64,000 nt of DNA. It comes from Bugula neritina (Eukaryota; Bryozoa; Gymnolaemata; Cheilostomatida; Bugulidae). A program made the translations under genes and the position numbers. The notes under the pieces are model-generated. The model was not told where the DNA came from. It ran no database searches and worked only from the letters and a program-made list of their open reading frames with translations. Shown piece by piece: positions 55,901 through 64,000 of the stretch. Location: the NCBI GenBank assembly GCA_964035545.1, contig OZ037765.1, positions 17,974,698-18,038,697 of the forward strand. Reading direction: 5' to 3'. The stretch's first letter is position 1. The number at the start of each line of letters is the position of its first letter.

Positions 55901-56948
55901 GTTTCTCCAACTACTTCACACCGGCCATAATGGGATTAACTCCACACTAAGACGTGCCCGCCACACAGTGTTTTGGCTTGGCATCACCAATGACATCAAA
56001 AACAATATTGCTAACTGTCGACAATGTCAACTGGATGCTCCCCGGCAACAGAAGGAAACACTTTTACTCCACACAGTTCCCCAACAACCCTGGACCAAAG
56101 TAGGAATTGACTTGTTTGAATACAATCACACTCACTACATTACTATTGTTGACTATACGACTGACTACCTTGAATACGACCGACTGGACAACCAAACAGC
56201 AGAGGCTGTTATCAACTCCATAAAGCGCTGTTTTGGACGCCTGGGAATACCCAGACAGGTTCACACTGACAACGGACCACAGTTTACCTCGCACCAGTTT
56301 TCCACTTTCAGCCAATCATGGAATTTCACACACACCACCAGCTCTCCATATCATCCTCAGTCCAATGGGAAGGCAGAGTCTGCTGTGAAGATAGCCAAAC
56401 GTATACTCCGCAGATGTGAAGAGCCCGAACTTGCGTTACTGGAACATCTCAACACCACCAAAGAAGGCCTGACGGCCAGCCCAATTCAGCAACTTATCGG
56501 AAGGCCCACCAGGTCAGTACTCCCACAAGTTCGGCCAGAAACAGAGAACAACCAAGGTTGGTGGGAAAAGCAGGGCTGCAATGAAAAACTGCAGCAGAGA
56601 TGCAATGACGGTGCAAGAGATTTGGCAGTGCTGAAAGAAGGGCAACCAGTTTTGGTTCGAGACTGGAGTCAGCACCGGAGAAAATGGCAGGAGGCGCAAA
56701 TTAACAAACAATTGAGTAGCAGAGCCTATGCCATACAGCCTAACAATAACCTCTTTCGGAGAAACCGGCGAGACATCAGACCACTCGTCACGGAGCCAGC
56801 GAGTCCTGAGACACCAAAGGATCCTAAACAAAACGCTAGTAGTACCCAGGTTGACACCACCGAGAGCGCCAATCATAGCGACAATCTAAGACGTTCAACC
56901 AGAGAACCGAAGCCACCTAGTTGGATGGCAGACTATGTGCCCTCTTAA
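52998..56948 (+). CDS. Gag-Pol polyprotein of the second Gypsy element
   Basis: A 1316-aa uninterrupted frame from ATG 52998. The Gag region (EEWKIFKRDFELFL) carries two CCHC knuckles from Cys231 (CGNCGGNHPPRAC, CNHCKKFNHFAAYC). Retropepsin follows with DTGAS at Asp325. RT has LPFGIASAPEEFQRRL and a VADD catalytic box with Asp609-Asp610. RNase H starts near QTDASNAGVG (Asp758). Integrase has an HHCC domain (LLHTGHNG..CRQC) and triad D1038-D1091-E1127, with the canonical 35-residue spacing in the last pair. Gag and Pol are fused in one frame with no shift or stop. The order PR-RT-RH-IN is standard, unlike the other element. With no visible lesion it could still be active, subject to the right LTR defect. 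Confidence 0.95.
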   Translation: MEQLLAPKPLADGPNLPEEWKIFKRDFELFLTATSKDTAEGKVKTAYLLRTIGRRGNQIYDSFNWTDNNDKTDYDKVVTQFDDYCKPRINLVAKTHSLLTCKQGNRTIDEFLTELHTIAGLCDLKDMYNRLILQALILGIESDKIRKKLFDLTDFDKAIELCRREEASAIDYKTMTKDNTYGLEQVNLVKHRPPTHQYHSNDTRNTDKHRGQLSHTHSQPNVRRSVGASRCGNCGGNHPPRACPAYGKQCNHCKKFNHFAAYCRSRMHHYRDSTETANQVTWNYSSDSDSQHVSTISTTVRDRKLLAMLTAKQADTIYDIEFQLDTGASCNTLNTIDYDKLGRPKLTPTDTVLTLYDQSKCAPLGWTRIQILNKQGCYTTLKFLVVETTQHSLLSWKSCLHLDLLQMPSTKSENVNFATTDPDLQTLLTNFDDIFTGLGKFEQEYRIELRPEAVPVQVRPRKVPLSMKSDLIKTILELEQRQIIAKVEAPTDWISHLQPVRKPNGKIRICIDPQNLNQAIKRNHAVMPTLEDVLPQLNGAKFFSLCDAKEGFYQIPLAEESTDLTTFWTPIGKYKYLRLPFGIASAPEEFQRRLTENLAGLDGITIVADDILIFGRTRKEHDGNLETLFKRARQTGLRLNKEKSRFLQDELPYIGHILTTNGLKPDPNKVKAILKMKPPSSPQGVKRFLGHITYMSKFISNLASESEPLRRLLTQDNAQDFHWTDDQMNAFNRLKTLLTDSETLQYFDCNKPVTIQTDASNAGVGATLMQGGKPVAYASRSLTKSEQNYVPLELECLAIVFGTERFDQYIFGHHAVTIQTDHKPLVSIFRKSIHKASRRLQAMLLHLQRYPNIKVTWQEGAEQITADLLSRDSYFDSPNYQQLPEHIFHIDSQNNDAPVCDDLIDNIRTATAQDNELMTLTNLIKHDWNITNCTTHDKYKHFQDELSIDNGIVYKGLRAIIPKTLQRKFLQLLHTGHNGINSTLRRARHTVFWLGITNDIKNNIANCRQCQLDAPRQQKETLLLHTVPQQPWTKVGIDLFEYNHTHYITIVDYTTDYLEYDRLDNQTAEAVINSIKRCFGRLGIPRQVHTDNGPQFTSHQFSTFSQSWNFTHTTSSPYHPQSNGKAESAVKIAKRILRRCEEPELALLEHLNTTKEGLTASPIQQLIGRPTRSVLPQVRPETENNQGWWEKQGCNEKLQQRCNDGARDLAVLKEGQPVLVRDWSQHRRKWQEAQINKQLSSRAYAIQPNNNLFRRNRRDIRPLVTEPASPETPKDPKQNASSTQVDTTESANHSDNLRRSTREPKPPSWMADYVPS

Positions 56949-56989
56949 AACAATCATATCTAAATAGCTTTTTTCTATTCTGTGGGAGA

Positions 56990-57156
56990 TGTTCGGTGTT
57001 CATGTAAACATTTATTTCTAATTTGTTATTTTATTATTTTACTATTTTTTGTCATAATCTTAATAATTAATTGTATCACTTATTGTAATAGTTTTAGTAT
57101 TTTCTTGTATATATTTTGTGGTAATAAATCACGGCTTCGGCCTCTTACGTTTATCA
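56990..57156 (+). repeat. Right LTR (3'-shortened) of the second Gypsy element
   Basis: 167 bp identical by eye to 52725-52891. It ends at TTTATCA and is followed by ATGAC. It lacks the 65 bp present at 52892-52956 in the left copy. A short purine tract GTGGGAGA precedes it. Confidence 0.85.
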
Positions 57157-57161
57157 ATGAC

Positions 57162-57880
57162 TATCATTATCATTATGAGTATAGCAATATCATTATGAGT
57201 TAGCATTAGCTATAACTATAACTATAAGTATAAGTATATATGAATATGTTAGTATTTATATTATTAATAATGATCATGATGATAGTAATACTAATACTAA
57301 TTATGATTATTTACTAATGCTTAACAAGTTCAACCAATGCTATGAGTATCAGCATGAACATAACAATTATTATTATAATTATAAGTATAACTATGCTTGG
57401 ATAGTAATAATAATACTAATAGTATAAATGATAAACATAGTAATACTCATACTGGTGCTCATGAGAATAGCCCCAGGTCAAATTCAAGGTGCATTTTTAT
57501 TTTACCTCTAGGCTTACAGTTGCACTTAAAGTGAATCTTTCAATGGAATTTTAGTTATACCTACCATTAGTATTGCTAATAGTAATAAATTAGTAACAGT
57601 CACTCTGAGCTACTCTGACTCTACTCTTAGGTTAAATGAAATTTCTAGTACTTCAGCTGATGCAATCATTCCTTTTTTATTGAACAGATGACAATCTGTA
57701 AAACTAATATCATAATGATCTATCAATGTAATTTTTCAGCAGTGTAGATGTCAAGTTGTAGTTGATGTTATACTGTACTTATTAGGTTGCTGCTTACATT
57801 TATTGTTGTAAACTTGTTGTTAGTCTCACATAATAAGCTCTAACTGCTCTAAAGTTACTGTTGTAAAACATTAGATTTCT
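57162..57880. repeat. ACT/AGT word-rich field, right of the second LTR element, then plain DNA
   Basis: Repeats such as ATCATTATGAGT, AACTATAAGTATA and AGTAATACTAAT run to about 57480. The rest is unremarkable and should contain the promoter of the Dok-like gene. Confidence 0.7.
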
Positions 57881-57900
57881 CAATCATTATATAAATTACC

Positions 57901-60497
57901 ATGGGGTTTTCGCTACACACTATGAATTCTATTGTAGTTCCATATCCTTCAATAATGGACAAAATGGAATTTGAGGAAAATATTTATTATGAGCAATTGG
58001 AAAACCGTAAGTAAAGCAGTTGTATTTAGCTAAACCCATGACATTTAGTCACTTAGTCATTTATTAACTTTATTTTAAAAACTTTTAACGGTAATCTTTC
58101 TCATAACTATGCACCTATTGGCATTAGCTATTACAATTATCCATTCATAACAAACTAACCAACATAGTGATAGTGGTAATCTCCAATTATATAAAAGTAA
58201 TATTGATTTGCTAAAGTTTTATAGTTGGATGTACATATTTTTTGGAAGACATAGGTATTTACACTAATTTCAAATGCTCTTCAACTAACACACACAGAGA
58301 GCCTCATTATACGCGTTTAAAATAATTTTCTTTACTATCCACATCACATTCCGTTCTTGAATACATATATTTCTGTCAAATCAAATTGTTAAACTTTGAA
58401 CATGTTTAAAGGCTTTATGGATTATTCCGGAGTTGTTGGTACGGATGCAAGTGTTATAGAAAGCCTTATATACTTGTAATATTTACAGAGTTAAACACTT
58501 CAGTTTTTACATTGTAGCCGATGTATTTGAAGTTACTGTAGCAGGGAATCCGGCAGCTGAGAAGTGCAAACTTCAGGGTGTTTATGATTTGCATATAAAC
58601 ACAGAAAGTTTAGCAATAGTGGATAAAAGCCAAAATAAGAGATTATATACTTGGCCATATAGGTACATTCGGAGATATGGAAAGTCATTAACCAATTTTC
58701 AATTTGAAGCTGGGCGTAAATGTCATTCAGGTGAGCTGAAACTGATGAATGTTAAAACAGTGTTTGCAAACTTGTCCTCGTTTAAGTTGGGTAGTCTATT
58801 TTCTGGGTGAATTTTAGAGTCAATTGTTTTCTGTAGAAGCGAATGGAAACTGATTACCTCAGGTTTGTACTATGGTAAAAACACCTTTCTGTACTGGTTA
58901 GAGGGTGCTATTATTAGATTCTGTGGGATAAATATATAGCATGTTAAACAGCACAGCAGCTTCAAGGCCATCTCTTTAGCATTTAGCTGATATTTAGGTG
59001 TCACCAGTTGTTATATGTAGTGTCTATAGTAACTGATTTTGATTGGTTCTTCTAGAATCTAGACCAACTTCAAACCATTAATTTGGTACAGTAATTCAGG
59101 CAACTACAAATATCAGGTCTTTTTATAGATCTAAATTTTTATCATTTCAAGAAAACCCACATCATTAAGTATGAAGGTTATCAATGCACTACCATGTCTA
59201 AAGGCAGTACTCACCCAAACATAAAAAATCATTGTAATAATATATAATTTCTATTTCTCAATTGTAATACTTTATTTTACTACAATTGTAGAATAGCAAA
59301 TTTGCTTAACCTAATGAAAACTGATTTATTCAGTATTGTACATTATCAACTTTCAAAGCTCAATTTTTTTATGGTTGATTCTGTCTAATATAGACTAGGT
59401 TTTGCCTAAAGCTGTGGAAAAAAAAGTATCAAGTTTGGCAAGAGGATTCATGTTATCATTGTCCTTTACAGTGCAGCAGAAACTAAACAGACAATTTTTT
59501 TTGACCAAACAAAATAAATTGTTTTATTGTGTTTCATCCATGCTCATGTTTAGAAACAATGTTGGTTCAAGAAAATTTTGCCAGGTGTGTTTTAGCTTTT
59601 ATATATTGCTGATTTTGTGATTCTAATGAGAGGCATTAAAACTATGATGTGTTGCTAGTAAGTAACCCAACTATTGGTCTCCCATCTGCATGTTAACCCA
59701 AGTATATAAGAGAAAACCATTTTAGTGTGTGCTAATTACCTTTCTCCCTTGTATTCACAGTCGAATAAAAAATTGGAATTGTTCATTATTTGTTTTTGGT
59801 ACAACAGGTTGAATTATGTACAGGCTCTTTTTGCCACAAGCATCTATACTTATTTGTGCATCCAGTTGCATGGTGATTAGATATTATGTTATTAATAGTG
59901 AGTGTTGCATTTACAGTAGCCAACGTACTGTTGTGTATTAATGTATATGTAAACATATTATTATTCCCAGGTGAAGGTCTATTCTCGTTGCTAACGAAGG
60001 AGGGAGATAGTGAGAAGGTATTCAATCTGGTACAATTTAAATTTAACGCAATGAAAAAACGAGATAGAGAGTTTCATGGTCACTCAAGTCCATCTGGTGA
60101 TGGTACTAAAAAACCACCTATGTTGCATGTTCGGCAATACGAAAACAGTAGCCTTGGTTCACCTACAGCTGAATTAGCTTCTCCAAGCTCAACAAAACCT
60201 AAGCCACCATTAGCACCAAAGCCAAGTATTAAAAAACCAACAGTCGCTGGCGGCGAGAAAATACCAAACGCTGAACCAGTTCCCAAGTCTGCCTCTCAGA
60301 TCAATGACATGCTAATGAGGGAAAGCAGAGATCTGTTAAGTGGGGAAGATGCAGAAACTGATGGCACATACAGTGTTATAGGCGTGTCTGTTGTACGTGA
60401 CGATACGGCCCAATATAGTGCTGTCTATTCAAGGCCGTCGGTCCAGCCTGCTTATGGTGGGAGTGAAGATACATACGACGAAGTGCAACTTAATTAG
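57901..60497 (+). CDS. Dok-like adaptor with IRS-type PTB domain, no PH domain
   Basis: Three exons: 57901-58006, 58518-58730, 59971-60497 (TAG); 846 nt, 281 aa, phases consistent. The start ATG lies in a good context (ACCATGG). Residues about 36-135 form an IRS-type PTB domain: DVFEVTVAGNPAAEKCKLQG, LYTWPYRYIRRYGK, FQFEAGRKCHSGEGLFSLLT, closest to Dok proteins. The tail is Pro/Ser-rich (KPKPPLAPKPSIKKP, a possible SH3 ligand) with Tyr motifs for SH2 partners (GTYSVI, QYSAVYS, TYDEVQL). Such proteins dock on phosphorylated receptor tyrosine kinases. Dok proteins normally start with a PH domain; here only 35 residues precede the PTB, including EENIYYEQL. Either an upstream exon is missed or the protein is PTB-only, as in FRS2. 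AATAAA at 60643-60648. Confidence 0.85.
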
Positions 60498-62741
60498 CTT
60501 CCATTTTCTATTTTAATATTGTATAAAGTTATTTTATTTTTGGAGATACGATTTGCTGGGAAACATTATACAGCTGCTCAGCATATTATATCAATTCTCT
60601 TGAGTTTTATATAATTATTTTTATAATGTAGCATCTTATTGTAATAAAGAGAAGTTGTTAATATTGCTTAATATATTAGAATACTGCTGAGCCATGGGTT
60701 TCTTGATGGCAAACCAAATATTTGGTTAGTAGATAAGATTTAACCAATTTCATTGGTTTGCTGAAAACTAGTGCATGTATACTGATTTGCACATAAACTA
60801 CATACACGTATTAAATGAGTTTTGCTATTACCAAGTAGGATGGTCTATTAGGATAGTATGCTGGCCAGACAATACTTGGAAATATTATATGGATTACGTG
60901 ACTTGTTTCAGTTGTTACTGAGAATTAGGACTGCAGTTCAGTTTGGTATCTAAAAGTTTCTACTTGGGGACATTTTCATAGCCTTTCCTATATTTACCCA
61001 AATGGGCTCTACTAAATCTGCAATTATAATTTCTTTATTGCAATAGTGTGCAGGACAAATCCTCACTTGAACCTTGAGTGTTAGCAGTGAAGAAATAACT
61101 CGTGCTTAATGGTGCTCAAGATTTTATAATAATTTTAAATTTTGACAACTCACTATTCCATATGATAAATACTAATTTCTATCAGTGCAAAAGACAAAAA
61201 AAAACTTAAACAGTTTGAGATTTCTATCATGTTGGCTAATTGTTCTTGAAATTAATTGCCAACAAACTTTGTGAAACTGTAACACAAGTGGAAATAAAAG
61301 CGTGTTTTGTTTTGGCTGGTTATGTTGAAGCAGAATTTTCAGAATTACCGTAACAAAAAAACTATTGGCATTGTGAAAGTTGTAAACAATAACAATTACA
61401 GGTGGTTACTATTAGACCAACAAAAAGTGCATGGTAGTCAGCAGGCCTGAGGAACACGTTGGCTCTCTGCTTACTCCTTGACCCTGTGTGTTTCAAGTCA
61501 ACCTTATAGCAACTGCTTTCAAGTGATATTTTTGCATTGATTTAGCCAAATATGTAACTTGCACTTTATATAAAGTCAGATTCAATGTCATGAACATTAG
61601 TTATGATTTCTGCACTGTTGAAAATAACTCAAAGAAGTCTCTAGCAATGAAAAACTAACAGTAGGCCAGAAAACATGTGAATGTTGTAAATGGTAAATCA
61701 ATTGCAAAAATTTTAAAGAAAAAGATAGCATGTAAGAGATCTAAACTTCAAGGTGCATGTATTAAAATTCTTACACCTGTATGTTTAAAATAGCATTTTG
61801 CAATTTTGTAAAAGTTTGTTCGCTAAGTTGAGCTCAGTTTTTAAAACAATATCAGAAGACATAACAAAAGATTTGCAAAACACATTACAGATCACATTGC
61901 ACTTGTAGCTAGACCTTGATAAATACATTTTTATAGTCTCCAAATATGATTGGCAGGATTTTGTTGAGAAAAAAATTGTAATAGGTTAAACTTTGACTTC
62001 TAAGCTTATTTTACAATGTCTATTCCCCTGTTGGCTAATATCAACTCCTTGAAGATGGAAGTTGTTCTCTGAATAAACCTGATGAGAGATAGCTAAACTA
62101 GATATCAACAAAATTTAGGTATTCGTTGTTACTTAAAACACTTTATTGTTTTCAAGACAATTATGTAATAAATATATAATGAATATAATACTATATGGAA
62201 ATGAATAGCTAGTATTATTTGTGTTTAAAACTAATATTAGAAGACTGGTGGTTATTTGGGCAACCAGGTCATGATAATAATAATTATTAGTAAACAAAAT
62301 AAATCAACATGGATAGTTTTAGCAGATAAAATTATTAAAAAAATAACTATAATTGAAATGGCAGTAAAATCCTATTTATAAAGCATTAGGCGCACTATAT
62401 GTAATAAATTAATACAAAAATAAATATGAATGAAAATACAACAAAACTAAGGATTATAGCAGCTAGGGACACTATATCCAATATATTGATGCTTTTTGAA
62501 ATTCAACAGAAACTGTTTTCACCATTCAAAAAGGATCACTCAGCAAAGTTAAGAACTTTTGGAAATATGCAAATATAATGCATTATTTGCACTTTACAAT
62601 TATATAATATATTTTTCATAAGGAACTAGCTTTTTCCAAAGCAAATTGGCAAAGTTCTTTAAATAAATTTACCTCATTTACATAATTATTAGATAGAAGA
62701 TAGTTCTTGGAGTAAAGTTGTATAATAAGAATGTAATATGT
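60498..62741. other. Intergenic region between convergent Dok-like and GPCR genes
   Basis: AT-rich; beyond the Dok-like poly(A) signal I see only short chance frames. The right end presumably holds the GPCR 3' untranslated region. Confidence 0.4.
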
Positions 62742-64000
62742 TTATGCAACTGCTTCCTCACTTCTTGAAATGTCATCGCTTAGTAGTGAGTTACATGTAT
62801 TCCTTGATCTGTCTTCCATGAGTAATGGTGAAGATGCAGCAGGATTAAGTCGCTGCTCATATGGTTTGCCACGCTCACTATTTCTCTGATTGATTGAATT
62901 CACAGAATAGTTGCTACACGTGTTTGACCGTTTCTGCGCATTTGAAGTTGTTGGCTTCAAAGAAGTGAGCATAGTTGACACACGACGAACTCCTGCACTG
63001 TTGGAAAGTTTGAATTTACAAAATAGAGAAACAAATGTTGATCGGAATTGTCTACTCATGGTTGTATAGAGAATGAAGTTGCCATTAAAAGTGATGATTC
63101 TTATCATTTCACTCATATCTCTTGTTAGATCGTAATAATGATCAAACTGTCGATTAGTCCTTGCATATATTAGAAACACTCCTTCTGGAAGCTCATAGAG
63201 AAGAAAGATCATCACCACTGCCAGCAACATAGCTGTAGTACGACAATATTCTTGGTGGCGGGACGATTCCTCTACCTTCCCTTTGCTTAGTAATTTTATC
63301 CTGTTCTGTTCGGCCGTGCGCATCAAATGAATGAGAGGTATTGTAAGTGCAGTTAATAAAACTGTTGGCAGAAACTTTGCTACCACTGCAAACAATGGCG
63401 CATTGAAATTTAAATTTTCTTTGGCCCGAACTGTGTAGAACTCTTTCAGCCCACCTTCACAATAATTTATGGGGAAACTTATAATCTGCGTATCTAACCA
63501 AGTTGGTATAGCAAATAAGAGGTTGGCAATAATTAAAACAGCGGAACAGATTCGAGTATTTTTCATGGTGAGAATAGTTTTTCCGTTGGCAATACTTAGC
63601 ATTATCCATCTAAATCCTGCAACTGCTATCGTATGCCATACAGCAATAAAATGAAAAAGTATTACAAGAACTCGAGAAACTTGCATAAACCTGATAGAAA
63701 ACTCATCTTCATTAAAGTATGGGTCAGAATCAGGCACATAGTTCACTATAAATAGAAGAATAGTGCTCGGTAAATATGCGGCAATAAGTGACATTTCGGC
63801 TATGGCAATAACAACCATTAAAAAGTTAATTGAAGAGTTTGCTATTTTCTTTTGTGATAAAACTATGACATTTGCCAGGTTTGAAAGAAACCCACAAGTG
63901 CAGACAACTATTGAAAGGTATCCATGAACTGACTGATAGGCACCAATATTATGATAAAACTGCTTTTGTCCACTAGTCAAATTGTCAAATTGACTAGTGT
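62742..64000 (-). CDS. Class A peptide-type GPCR, DMSR/FMRFamide-receptor-like, 5' partial
   Basis: Single-exon frame ending TAA at 62742 and still open at the window edge (419 codons visible). Codon 63980-63978 is TTG, not ATG, so no true start is in view. Seven hydrophobic segments are evident: GYLSIVVCTCGFLSNLANVI (TM1), INFLMVVIAIAEMSLIAAYL (TM2), VSRVLVILFHFIAVWHTIAV (TM3), ICSAVLIIANLLFAIP (TM4), FAVVAKFLPTVLLTALTIPL (TM5), TTAMLLAVVMIFLLYELPEG (TM6) and IRIITFNGNFILYTTM (TM7). The TM6 pattern LLxExPxG and the TM7 ending NGNFILYTTMSRQFR recall myosuppressin/DMSR and sex-peptide receptors. The DRY site reads GFRW, and NPxxY is absent. The cytoplasmic tail is Ser-rich. Ligand unknown. Confidence 0.85.
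   Translation of the reverse strand, partial: TSQFDNLTSGQKQFYHNIGAYQSVHGYLSIVVCTCGFLSNLANVIVLSQKKIANSSINFLMVVIAIAEMSLIAAYLPSTILLFIVNYVPDSDPYFNEDEFSIRFMQVSRVLVILFHFIAVWHTIAVAGFRWIMLSIANGKTILTMKNTRICSAVLIIANLLFAIPTWLDTQIISFPINYCEGGLKEFYTVRAKENLNFNAPLFAVVAKFLPTVLLTALTIPLIHLMRTAEQNRIKLLSKGKVEESSRHQEYCRTTAMLLAVVMIFLLYELPEGVFLIYARTNRQFDHYYDLTRDMSEMIRIITFNGNFILYTTMSRQFRSTFVSLFCKFKLSNSAGVRRVSTMLTSLKPTTSNAQKRSNTCSNYSVNSINQRNSERGKPYEQRLNPAASSPLLMEDRSRNTCNSLLSDDISRSEEAVA

Larger units (their letters stand above)
52720..57161 (+). mobile_element. Apparently intact Ty3/Gypsy element with a shortened right LTR
   Basis: The left LTR starts at 52725 (TGTTCGG) and the right at 56990. They match base for base over 167 bp, to ..TTTATCA at 52891 and 57156. 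ATGAC flanks both outer edges (52720-52724, 57157-57161). A candidate primer-binding site, TGGTGCCCCGAGTC, begins at 52957, directly after ..AAAACA. That makes the true LTR 232 bp (52725-52956) and the right LTR 65 bp short. One 1316-codon frame with all expected domains lies between. It is probably Mag-lineage or CsRn1-like; the clade is tentative. Confidence 0.92.

Noticed and set aside
59886-59970. Hydrophobic N terminus on the last Dok-like exon
   Set aside because: The apparent signal peptide is intronic; the acceptor at 59970 and PTB continuity show the exon begins at 59971.
63978-63980. Apparent start of the GPCR
   Set aside because: The codon is TTG and the frame stays open to the window edge, so the real start lies outside.

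Overview
The window is animal nuclear DNA: AT-rich, with many short spliced exons bounded by GT..AG introns, C2H2 and seven-transmembrane genes, and LTR and LINE retroelements. The gene set (CCDC171, a centlein-like coiled-coil gene, PP2A B55, DDX41, a Dok-like adaptor, a peptide-type GPCR) fits a non-arthropod invertebrate, most likely a lophotrochozoan. That placement is an inference; no species call is made. All gene models were built by hand from splice sites and reading-phase continuity. Family names rest on remembered protein signatures, not on database searches.

Layout. 1-4015 (+): the last nine exons of a coiled-coil gene, centlein-like. 4885-18856 (-): a complete 24-exon CCDC171 orthologue (about 1371 aa), tail to tail with the first gene. 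22288-28853 (+): a complete ten-exon PP2A B55 subunit (about 439 aa) whose first coding exon is only 7 nt; its large first intron holds a long, nearly perfect inverted repeat. 29281-37647 (-): DDX41 in 13 exons, convergent with PP2A. Its exon 5 carries a 2-bp insertion just after Walker A that breaks the frame, and its first splice donor lies in a 72-bp tandem duplication.

37648-45500 is gene-poor. It holds two LINE reverse-transcriptase relics, a degenerate ACT/AGT repeat field with a large palindrome, an inverted repeat with coding-like arms, and a small C2H2 zinc-finger gene (-). 45624-50065 is a very young LTR retrotransposon: visibly identical 579-bp LTRs and a 5-bp target duplication. 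It encodes Gag-protease-integrase and keeps only a scrap of RNase H downstream of integrase, which implies Gmr1-type domain order (integrase before RT) with RT deleted. Its LTR has heat-shock-element-like motifs next to the TATA box. 52725-57156 is a second, apparently intact Ty3/Gypsy element in a single 1316-aa frame with conventional order, sitting in another ACT/AGT repeat field; its right LTR is short at the 3' end. 57901-60497 (+) is a three-exon Dok-like PTB adaptor without a PH domain, and 62742-64000 (-) is a peptide-receptor-type GPCR whose 5' end runs off the window.

The host genes do not form a pathway; they are ordinary neighbouring loci. The features most worth following are the rearranged and deleted LTR element with its stress-like promoter, the DDX41 exon 1 duplication (possible microexon birth) and frameshift, and the long hairpin in PP2A intron 1.
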